Source: Phoenix dactylifera (Eukaryota; Streptophyta; Magnoliopsida; Arecales; Arecaceae). From it: a stretch of 64,000 bases of DNA. Location: the NCBI RefSeq assembly GCF_009389715.1, contig NC_052399.1:19037646-19101645 (forward strand), read 5' to 3'. The notes beneath the pieces were generated by a model, which was given only the letters and a program-made list of their open reading frames with translations, was not told the DNA's origin and searched no databases. Position numbers and translations under genes: made by a program. Numbering within the stretch: the first letter of the stretch is position 1; every line of letters begins with the position of its first letter. Below are positions 51,901 to 62,148 of the stretch, piece after piece.

Positions 51901-54900
51901 GGGAAGAGGGAAGAGGGGGGGGCTTGCGGAGATCACGCTGGCCGTTCGGCCGGCGTGTTCATCGTGGGAAGACCACGATGAACAGACTGAAGTCGGCATC
52001 CATTGCCGACTTCAGTTCATTGGGCCCAAGAATGGGCCCAATTTCAGGTCCTTACACTCTAACCAACTAAAAAAAAATTTCGTCCTCGAAATTAAAAACA
52101 TACCTCAATCCGAGAACAAGGCTGGATACTTCTCTCTCATCTCCTCCTCCAGCTCCCAGGTGGCTTCTCTCTCACTATGATTGCTCCACTGGACCTTGAC
52201 ATATGGGATAGTGCGTCTTCTCAAGACTTGGTCCTTCCTATCCACTATACGGACAGGCTGCTCCACATATGTAAGATCGGCGCGAAGCTGCAAAGGTGCC
52301 ACATCAATCACATGATTTGGATCAGCAATATACTTCCTCAGCATGGAGACATGAAATACAGAATGAACTCCCGATAGAGCAGGTGGAAGTGCCAGTCTAT
52401 AAGCAACAGATCCAACTCTCTCGAGAATCTCGAAGGGTCCCACATATCTCGGACTGAGCTTGCCTCGAACTCCAAACCGCATGATCCCTTTAGAAGGGGA
52501 TACTCTGAGGAACACATGATCTCCGACCTGAAATTTCAATTCCCGCCTCCTGATATCTGCATAGCTTTTCTGTCTGCTCTGAGCTGCTCGGAGTCGTTCT
52601 CTGATCAATTGAATCTTTTCCACTGTCTGCTGCACCATCTCTGGACCCAAGATCTTCCTCTCCCCCACATCATCCCAACAGATAGGCGATCTGCACTTCC
52701 TACCATATAGAGCCTCATAAGGAGCCATCTGTATGCTTGCCTGGTAGCTATTATTATAAGCAAACTCTACCAGTGACAAGTGATGATCCCAAGAGCCCCT
52801 CATATCAATAGAGCAGGCTCTCAGCATATCCTCTAGAATCTGGATGGTCCTCTCAGACTGTCCATCTGTCTGTGGATGAAAGGCTGTACTGAAGCTAAGG
52901 GTGGTCCCCAAAGCTCTGTGCAAGCTGCCCCAGAAATGTGCCACAAACCGGGAATCTCTGTCTGATAAAATGGATACTGGAACTCCGTGCAGCCGTACTA
53001 TCTGCTCGATATATAATTCTGCCAGCTTCTCCAGTGTCATCCCAGTCTTGATTGCCAGAAAATGAGCTGTTTTGGTCAGTCTGTCTACGATCACCCAGAC
53101 TGAATCATGACCTCTAAGGGTGCGAGGTAGCCCTGATACGAAATCCATAGTGATATGCTCCCATTTCCACTCTGGAATCGGCAGAGGCTGTAGCATACCT
53201 GCTGGTCTCTGATGCTCAATCTTAACTTGCTGACAAGTTAAGCATTAAGATACATGCTGGGCAATCTCCCTCTTCATGTTATTCCACCAAAACACCGCTT
53301 TCAGATCCTTGTACATCTTGGTACTGCCTGGGTGCACTGTATATCCCGTACTGTGAGCTTCATCCATGATTTCCTTCTTCGGACCAGGATTATCTGGAAC
53401 ACAGACTCTGTTAATAAACCTCAAAGAGCCATCTTCATGTATACGGAAATCTGACTGTGTACCAGACTCGATATCCCTCCTGATCTTCTGGAGTCGAGGG
53501 TCATCAACTTGCGCTGCCTTAATTCTATCAATAAGTGTAGGCTGGACTCGCAAGTTTGCCAATTTCATAGTAGCCTCATGTAGATACACCTCTATCTCTG
53601 CTCTCCTCAGATCTTCCAGAATATCCTTCTGAGTAGTAATCAAGGCTGCAATATTCCCTGAAGATTTCCGGCTCAGTGCATCTGCTACTACATTTGCCTT
53701 TCCAGGGTGATAGTGGATAATCAGATCATAATCTTTTAACAACTCCAGCCACCTCCTCTGTCTCATGTTCAGCTCTTTTTGAGTAAAGAGATATTTCAGG
53801 CTTTTATGATCAGTATATACCTGACATGTCTCTTCATACAAATAGTGCCTCCATATTTTCAGAGCAAATACAACTGCTGCAAGCTCGAGATCATGTGTGG
53901 GATAGTTTTCTTCATAAGGCTTGAGCTGTCTAGAGGCGTAGGCAATAACTTTTCCATTCTGCATCAGCACACAGCCCAAACCCTTCTTGGAGGCATCACT
54001 GTAAATAGTATAATCAACACCCGTGACTGGCAGAGTCAAAATAGGTGCTGACACTAGCCGGCGCTTCAATTCCTCGAAGCTCTTCTCACACTGATCCGAC
54101 CACTCGAATTTCACTCCTTTGCGAGTGAGTCGAGTCAAGGGCCCAGCAATACTAGAGAAGCCTTCTACAAATCTTCTGTAATAGCCGGCTAATCCAAGAA
54201 AACTGCGGATCTCTGATACATTTGTCGGTCTGCTCCAGTCAACTACAGCTTCGATCTTCTTCGGGTCAACCATAATTCCTTCTTTAGATACCACATGCCC
54301 CAAGAACATCACCTGATCCAGCCAGAACTGACATTTCTTCAGTTTCCCATACAATTGATTCTGTCTCAAAATTTCCAAAACAATTTTCAAGTGTTGCTCA
54401 TGCTCAGTATGACTCTTGGAATAGATTAAGATGTCATCAATAAACACAATTACAAATTTGTCCAAAAAGGTTTAAATACCCTGTTCATCAGATCCATAAA
54501 TGCAACTGGAGCATTTGTCAACCCGAAAGGCATCACCAGATACTCATAATGGCCATATCTGGTGCGGAAGGCAGTCTTGGCTATATCAGACTCCTTTATC
54601 CTCAACTGATGATATCCAGATCGCAGATCAATCTTTGAAAACACCTGGGCACCCTGAAGCTGATCAAACAAGTCATCAATCCGGGGCAGGAGGTACCTGT
54701 TCTTGATAGTCACTTTGTTAATTTCCCGGAAATCAATGCATAGCCTCATACTGCCGTCCTTCTTCCTCACAAATAACACTGGTGCACCCCAAGGAGAGAC
54801 ACTGGGTCGAATGAAACCCAGATCCAATAGCTCCTGCAACTGTTCCTTCAGTTCTTTTAGTTCAGCAGGGGCCATTCTGTAAGGAGGTCTAGATATGGGT

Positions 54901-57900
54901 GCCGTACCAGGGTTTAGATCAATGGCAAATTCCACCTCTCTAACTGGTGGTAAACCAGGAAGCTCATCAGGGAAAACATCAGGGTATTCCCTGACCACGG
55001 GTATGTCTTCAATTTTCTGTTCCGACTGCTCAGAATCCATGACGGCTGCCATATACACAGAGCACCCCTTCCTGAGAGACCGAATACCCTGTAAGGCTGC
55101 CACTATCTGAGGGGAGACACACCCTCCATCACCCACAAAATAAAACTCTTCAATGTCAGGGATTCAGAAAGTCACCCGCTTCGAGAAGCAGTCAATGGTA
55201 GCGTGATATATAGCTAACCAATCCATATCCAGAATTAAATCAAATTCATGTAAGTCCATGACAATAAGGTCAGCTTTCAAGTCTCTACCCTCTACAATTA
55301 CTGGGCAAGACTTGCATATCAGTGAGGTGATCATCTTACCCCCAGCTGGGGTACTAACACATAATTCCCTCTCCAAGGGTGAGCAAAATATATCATGCTT
55401 ATGCACATATGTAGATGAAATAAAAGAGTGTGTGGCCCCTGAGTCGAATAGTGCATATGCATAAGTAGAATGTACTAATAAGGTACCTGTCACTGCCGTG
55501 TTGGATGCCTGAGCATCCTGCTGTGTCAGTGCATATACCCGTCCCTGGGTGCGAGACCCTCCTCCTGTCTGCTGTCTGGGAGCGGCTGGCTGAGAAATCT
55601 GTGCTGGATCGGGGGGAATCTGTCGCTGAGGAGCCCTAGCGCTCGGTGGCCTCTGCACAGATCCGGCCCGGGGACAACTAGAAATCCTGTGGCCCGGCTG
55701 ACCACACCCATAACAGACAATAGTCCTAGACTGGGTCTGAGGACACTGAGCCATCTTGTGGCCCTGTTGGCCACATCTGTAACATGCTCCAACCCTGGGC
55801 CGTCTCCGGGGACAATCAATGGCCTTGTGTCCAATCTGACTGCAAAAATAACAGGCTCCTGATATCACCCGGTGCTCTGGTGCAGTCCTCCCAGGTGGAG
55901 CTCGCTGTCCTGCTCCGTGACGGATCTGCACGGGTCGGCGTACATGCCGCTCACTATCCGAATCAGAATCTCTGGCCCTCTTCAGCCTCCCTTTATGTGC
56001 TGCCTGCGTCTCTTTCCAGATAATCTCCATATTCTTTGCTCTGTCTACAAGATCATCATAGTCGGTCCAATGGACAGCAGCCAAGCCTCGACGCAGGTGG
56101 GGTCTCAATCCCTCCTCAAATCTACTCATCCTGGCTACAGAGTCCTGGACGAGGGAGGGTGCAAAACGAGACAGTCTATCGAACTCTGCCTCGTACTCCT
56201 CAACTGACATACTCCCCTGAGAGAGACTCAGGAACTCTCTCTCCAACTCTCTGACACGACTGGACGGAAAATATTTGGAATAAAAAGCCGTCCGAAATCC
56301 AGCCCAAGTCACAGTCCCGATATCCTGTATCATGGTCCGCTCCACTGACTCCCACCAGTGGTGTGCCCGGTCATGGAGCATATAAGTAGCATATCTGACT
56401 CTCTCCTCCTCGGTGCATCCCATGGCCCTGAAGGCCTTCTCCATCTCGTCAAGCCAGTGTTCGGCCTCCTGGGGATCTATGGTTCCCTTGAAGGCCGGAG
56501 GAGCCAACTTCCGGAATTCTGCAATGCTCCTCTCTTGATCCGACGAGCTAGCAGAGGGATGCTGTGGCTGTGGGTCCCTCTGCTGTCTGACCAGCCCAAT
56601 CACCTCCCTGACCAGTTCCAATACTGGGGTCGATCCTCCCGCCTGATCCTGCTCTGGTCGGTCTAAAACTGTCGGAGCAATCTCCTCTTCCTGAACTCGC
56701 TCAGCTGGGCGAGGAGTCGCCGGATCATCTCCCATCGTCTCAATCAGACAACGAGGTGGTACACGAGCACGGCGGGGCGGCATCCTGATACAGACATAAT
56801 ACCACAAGTTAGGGTTAAGTCAAAAATCATCCTATGAGTTTACTACCCCACTCTCATTTCCTCACATGTGTCCCTATGCTCCTAGGGTTTTCATTAGTTA
56901 TTGTTCTTTTGTTCTGATGTCCCTAGTGATCGTTAACCTAAGCTCTGATACCACTAAATCTGTCACGCCCCGAACCCGAACCTAGGCCTGGGACGCGCCA
57001 GACGCCGCACACCTGCACGGCGGACCGCACGGGCGTGCAAGGCTGAATAATCAGACACTCAAGTCACAACATCAGATCACAATATCAATACTAAAAATCT
57101 ATCATTTATGATAATCAAATCAATAATTCAATTTCAAATGTCTCAAATAAAGTTGATAACATTTATTTACAAGATCAATTACTTATGACAAAATGAATCT
57201 AAATCTATCTATGTCCAGTGTCATAAGTCCTCTCCTCCCGAATCCCCCATCAATCATCTCCTGCAATTATGTCAAAAACAGGTATGAGCTACGACAGCTC
57301 AGTAGGTAACAACATGCATAAAGTCACGATAACATGTATTAAAGCATATGCAATGTAACTACAGGTCATGTGCACAAAATAAATATGATGATCCGCAAAC
57401 CAATCCGATACTCAAGTAATATATATATACCATCTCAATCTATCACATCACGCATAACATAATCCACAGATCAAACCGCATGACTACGGCCACATCACCC
57501 AGTGGCATGGTCACACCGAAGTGTCAACACTCTGCTCCTAATGGAGCCCTGCACCGCAGTGCTGCACCGCAGTGCTGCACCCCAGGGTGCCCAATCTCTG
57601 CTCCTCAGAGCATGCTCCGCAGAGCCAAAACACCCCATAGTGCCGGAGCTAGTTCCTCATACAAGTCGACAGGGCCAACGTTTCCACCCCATTGGCGGGA
57701 ATCCTAGACAATAGTCACGCGGTCTCCAAAATCACATCCACAATTTCCAACAATCAAACTTAATATAAACATAAGTTTTCAAAACCAATATCTACATAAT
57801 AGATTTTCAGATGATCGATTTCCAGTCAAAAACATGCTTCTAAATAATAATGATGCCAAGAATATAAAACATATCAATATGCTGGAAATAATCATACACA

Positions 57901-59070
57901 TATGCATAATACATGTAAATCATACTTTGAGCAAGGTTACCTACCTGGGCTCGCTTAAAAATCCCTGCCACAGATATCACGAACCCCTGATTAAACATAA
58001 ATATTAATTATTTAATTAATTAAGAAACATAATTTAAACTAATTCCAATCCCCTAAACTCCTAAGTTCATAGATCCAAGAATAAGTAAATTAGATCCCAA
58101 AAATCAGAATTCTTTAGACCCAAACCAATTGTGGCCCAACACAAATTAGGCCCAAATGAACCAAACCAGATTACAGGTCCAAATCAGATCTCGGGCCCAA
58201 ACCAAACCAGCCCACAAATCCAATCAGACCCAACTCAGCCCAAAAACAGGTCCCTAGCCCAACCCAAACCAGGTCTGACCAGACCAGATTAGATTAAATC
58301 TTGACGAACCAGATTACACTCAAATCAGGCTAACCCCAATTTCTGACTCAGATCCAAACCATAACCCAAACCTATTCACTCAAATTCAGATCAAACCCAA
58401 TACAAGGATTAGGTGGAACCGGTTCATAATCTAAACCGGTTCATGGTCTGATCCCCACTTGAGGCACGGAAATCAAAGCAAGGACAAGCACCCAGCCGGA
58501 AGAAGAAGAAGAAGAAGAAGAAGAAAAAGAAGGAGAAGAGGAAGAAGAAGGAGAAGAAGAAGAAGAAAGGAAGAAGGGGGGGTGGCTGGTGGCTCCGGTC
58601 GGCCCTCGGCGGCCGACCGTGGCCCTCGGCGGCGGTGCTCGGCCAGCCGCCGTCGGCTACCCACCTTCACAGGCGGCACCGAACGGGAAGAAGAAGAGAA
58701 GAAGGAGAGAGAGAGAGGAAGAAAAGGGAGGAAAGAGAGGGAGACCGGGGCTGGAAGCCCGGCCCCCGTTCACCCACCTCCGGCCGAACCCATTTCGGCC
58801 GGATTGACCCCGGCCGGCCGCCGTCGGCCGGCCGAATCTCCCAAAAAGGAACTTCCCCGAAACAGGGGAAGTAAAACCCATTGATTCCCATTGTTTCTCT
58901 CCCCTTAAATCCAAAAAAATAGGCCTACGTTGTCTTGCTCACCTCCGGTCGTCGACGAGTGTTTCTCCGGCGGCGATGGCGGCTCCGGCGACGACGGGGC
59001 TCCGGCGATCTTCTCAAAAGAGGGGAAAAAGAAGAGGAAGGGATGGGTTCTCAGAAAAGAGAAAGAGAGG

Positions 59071-59114
<44 letters not shown>

Positions 59115-61255
59115 AGAGGGGAAGAGGGAAGAGGGGGGGGGGGGGCTTGCGGAGATCACGCTGGCTGTTCGGCCGGCGTGTTCATCGTGGGAAGACCACG
59201 TTGAACAGACTGAAGTCGGCATCCATTGCCGACTTCAGTTCATTGGGCCCAAGAATGGGCCCAATTTCAGGTCCTTACAGAAGCTGCAATAAAAAATGAT
59301 GTGAATCTTAAGAACATCCTGACAGTCTTTTGATCAAAATGGACTTTGGTGAAGCCACAAAGAATACAATTCAATGGTGTATCAGCCTTGTTCTGATAGC
59401 CTTATCTGCTTTCGAAGCTGGCCTTGTTTGAACAACAAAGAGGGGAATGCTGAAGGCAGGGGGTAGTTGGAAACCAAATAATTTCAAGAGCCATAAACCT
59501 TCAGAAGGGGTCTTACTGGAGATGTTTGCGGCCAAAATTTGATGACAAACTGCAATTTGTCACTCTTCTTCTTTCATGTCCGATAGATGACTGGATAAAA
59601 TGCAAGCATTGACGTAAGCCCTTGTGCGTGCTTGACCCTCCAAAGTATATGCATGCTGTCATATACAGGCACTTTTTTGTTATAGTGGTTGCAGAAATGT
59701 GGCACAATGGTGACTGGGTGTTGTTACACAAATGCCAACTCTGTTAATGAAGTCAAACTTTGGGGTCTCGGGAGGGAATCAACTAGGCCATGTATCCATT
59801 TGTTGTGGGTGTCTCGGGAGGGAATCAGCTAGCATGTGCGGAGGGAACTCATTAACAATCATCGGACAAATAGGGAAGTGGGATGGGGCCATTCTTGTTC
59901 CTTTGAGATAGTACTCTTCATTGGACCGTCACTCTGTCAATGAGGTATCAGATATCAAATTCACTGTTAGGGATGTCAGGCTGTTAATTGGTTTGTGAAA
60001 TAAGGCACTCTATGGTGGATGGACCAAATTAAATTTGGCCTGAAATTTTTTCCCCAGACAATTCAGATTACACGAAATACTTTGAGAGGGTACAACTTAG
60101 CTTAGGTGGGTTGTAGTTAACCACTATTGTATGGGAAAAAAAAATGTAGAAGACAATTTCTTGGTGCGAAAACCGTCTACAGCCTATTTTGTTCATAGGA
60201 AAGTTTGCTGGATTCGCATCCCTGCATGGACAAAGTGATGTACACCAGTAAGGAAAAAGAAAAAGAGAAGCATTTTGAATACATAATGTGTGGCTCTATG
60301 TTGTGTTTGATGCTACTTATAGTAGGAAGAAAACAGATGGCAAGAACTTTGAATGACAAGAAGAAGCTGCAGTTTTATTGCAAGCAAGAGTTGTGCATGA
60401 AAATCTAAATGCTTAGAACCTGAGATTATGCAACTTCATTCTTGATTGAATATTATGTAATGCATGCTTCGCCCTTTTCTTTCCACATTTCTAGCTGATC
60501 ACAAAATGCTATCATAAATATGATAGTCTTTATTCTTGGATAAAGTTGGACTCGTGATAACTAGCTTGTTGATAACCCTACTGCTCCTGTATCTTGTCTA
60601 CTTATATTATAATCATCTTTTATTGATGGGCACTAGATACATTTTAAGTAAATGAAGTGAATTTGCAAAATGACAAGATGTTGACATGATGCCACGTATG
60701 CTCTTATTTTCAAAAAATATGGTATCCTTGTCTTTTCTATAGTAAGTAAAGATTTCTATGTTAACATTGGTCTTGTTACTGTGTGCCCAGATTCTTGTGC
60801 CGATAGCCAATGGCTCAGACGACATGGAGGCTGTTATGATCATTGACATTTTATGCAGAGCAAAAGCTAATGTCATAGTTGCCTCAGTTGAAGATAAGCT
60901 GGAAATTGTGGGATCAAGGAATGTGAAGCTAGTAGCTGATATGCTCTTGGATGAGGCTGTTAAGCTGCAATACGATTTAATTGTTCTGCCTGTAAGTTGT
61001 GCCAGTCTAAATTGAACTGTTACATCAGATCTGCCTGTAAACTGTCTCATGCCCTTTTATTTGTTTACAGGGTGGACCTGGTGGTGCCCAAGCATTTTCT
61101 ACTTCAGAGAAGCTTGTTGATTTACTCAAAAAGCAGGCAAAATCGAAAAAACTTTATGGGGCAATATGTGCCTCTCCAGCTATGGTCCTTGAGCCCCATG
61201 GCTTGCTTAAAGTATGACTGCCATGTCCTCTCTCGTGCCCTCCCCCCCTCCCCCC

Positions 61256-61290
<35 letters not shown>

Positions 61291-61541
61291 AGAAAATAAA
61301 AAAAAGGACAATCTTTTAATCTTGGCATGTTCTCCTGTAGGGGAAGAAGGCAACAGCTTATCCAACCATGTGCAACAAGCTTTCAGATCCAAGCGAATGC
61401 GAGAACAGGGTTGTGGTTGATGGGAACTTGATCACGAGCAGAGGCCCAGGGACATGCGAGGAGTTTGCACTGGCCATTGTTGAAAAGCTATTCGGTCGAC
61501 AGAATGCCCTAAACCTTGCAAAGACTCTGGTTTTCATATGA
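45946..61541 (+). CDS. DJ1: DJ-1/PfpI homolog with two domains, copy B (LTR element in intron 5)
   Basis: Eight coding exons: 45946-45969, 46059-46259, 46346-46495, 46822-47004, 49244-49324, 60791-60991, 61071-61211 and 61341-61541. All junctions are GT-AG and phase 0; the product is 393 aa, close to cytosolic AtDJ1A. The frame is open upstream but has no ATG equal to copy A's Met1, so the start equals copy A Met38 and the transit-like extension is lost. An out-of-frame ATG at 45858 could act as an overlapping upstream start. Key residues remain: Glu21 and Cys108 in domain 1, Glu226 and Cys313 in domain 2. Residue 129 is His (ATCHPS) where copy A has Tyr. I count 27 differences over 385 aligned residues, including GSDDMEAV for GSEEMEAV and GTCEEF for GTSMEF. 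Intron 5 is about 11.5 kb. Both ends look functional, but expression is unproven. Confidence 0.9.
49790..52056 (-). repeat. 3' LTR of the chromovirus (left end)
   Basis: 2267 bases with TG...CA ends. It includes a GAA-rich simple repeat near 51300-51365, GGCCGGCC words near 51590-51640 and a GA-rich run near 51860-51920. It is nearly identical to the right LTR apart from small simple-repeat length changes and scattered substitutions. Confidence 0.96.
52070..56810 (-). mobile_element. internal coding region of the chromovirus (gag-pol fossil)
   Basis: Read on the minus strand, with approximate positions. Gag (55.7-56.8 kb) has a retrotransposon gag domain and three CCHC zinc knuckles (for example [14 protein letters not shown]). 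An aspartic protease with DSGATHSF lies near 55.4 kb. Reverse transcriptase is at about 54.4-55.0 kb (MPFGLTNAP and FIDDILIYS). RNase H is at about 53.7-54.1 kb ([10 protein letters not shown]). Integrase covers about 52.4-53.3 kb, with a zinc-finger region and the core ([11 protein letters not shown]). A chromodomain-like tail is near 52.1-52.25 kb ([14 protein letters not shown]). The order is that of chromoviruses. About three breaks in total. Confidence 0.93.
56941..56953 (-). other. primer-binding site of the chromovirus
   Basis: On the minus strand TGGTATCAGAGCT lies seven bases inside the 5' LTR, complementary to the 3' end of initiator methionine tRNA, the usual primer of Ty3/gypsy chromoviruses. 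Confidence 0.92.
56961..59279 (-). repeat. 5' LTR of the chromovirus (right end)
   Basis: 2319 bases with TG...CA ends. Compared with the left LTR it has an extra short tandem unit near 57560-57625 (repeated GCAGTGCTGCACC), a longer GA run near 59070-59105 and a longer G run near 59132. Confidence 0.96.
61257..61288. repeat. (CA)n microsatellite in DJ-1 copy B intron 7
   Basis: Sixteen CA units. The same site in copy A (about 43797-43809) has only a short, interrupted CA run, so it expanded or contracted after the duplication. Confidence 0.9.
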
Positions 61542-62148
61542 ATGCGCTGAACTTTTCCAAGTCTGTGACTGCGGACGTATTATGCGACTGTGAGGTAGTT
61601 CCTGTGTTTTTGAGGGAATATTACTATCTTGGATTATGTATAAAGCTAGTGAATTGGGATAATGTTGTTTGAAGTACGAGTATCAGCTGCAGTTTGATTG
61701 CGGCATGTCATATATATCCTTTTAATCGCCAGTTTGGTACTGTTGGTTTTTTTGAAGTAGGAACGTGTCGCATTGTTTGATGGGCCTGAAAAGGGGCTTG
61801 TATGCTGAATGCTTGGCCCGGATTGAACATCATTGCAACAAATAACTCTGACTTTAGACATGCAATTGATGTGGAGCGGTGATATTCATCTAGTTATTTT
61901 GACTGAATACACCTGGGTACATTTTTTTTTTTTTTCGTACTACGGGGAAATCTTGTATTCATTTTGGAGGGCCAACAGCAACTTAGGAGGTAGAAAAGGG
62001 ATTGGCAAGGCGTTTACCAGAAAACAGAATAATATCATTGGAACGGTTCGTTCAGGATCTAGTCGTTTTCTCCGTGCGTAATGGTAAAATGCTATGCGCA
62101 ACTTAATCCCCGTGTTCTAAAAGTTTCGTCATTCTTATTAAGTCCATT

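Larger units (their letters stand above)
49785..59284 (-). mobile_element. Ty3/gypsy LTR retrotransposon, chromovirus (Tekay/Del-like), antisense in DJ-1 copy B intron 5
   Basis: The element proper is 49790-59279 (9490 bases), flanked by the 5-base target-site duplication GAAGC at 49785-49789 and 59280-59284. Both LTRs start TGTCACGCCCC and end CTTACA. It is transcribed from the minus strand, so the right LTR is its 5' LTR. Unit A keeps the uninterrupted target (CTGAAGCTGCAATAAA at about 41810). Gene order (gag, protease, RT, RNase H, integrase, chromodomain) fits the Ty3/gypsy chromoviruses; the long LTRs and integrase suggest Tekay/Del. It looks structurally whole with about three breaks in its coding region, so it is probably non-functional itself. 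By eye the LTRs differ at about 20 positions in 2.2 kb (below 1 percent), which suggests an insertion under roughly one million years old at commonly assumed plant rates. Confidence 0.96.
44735..62148 (+). repeat. tandem duplication unit B (contains DJ-1 copy B and an LTR element)
   Basis: Direct repeat of unit A in the same orientation: 5' flank to about 45255, DJ-1 exons and introns, and 3' flank to about 62148. It is longer because of a 9.49-kb retrotransposon in intron 5. Without that, it is slightly shorter than A because the sequence just upstream of exon 1 differs. Confidence 0.9.

Noticed and set aside
51245-52070. Arg/Glu- and Ser/Leu-rich open frames in the LTRs (also 58459-59299)
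   Set aside because: They read through GAA, GA and GGCCGG simple sequence within LTRs, have overlapping frames on both strands and show no domain.
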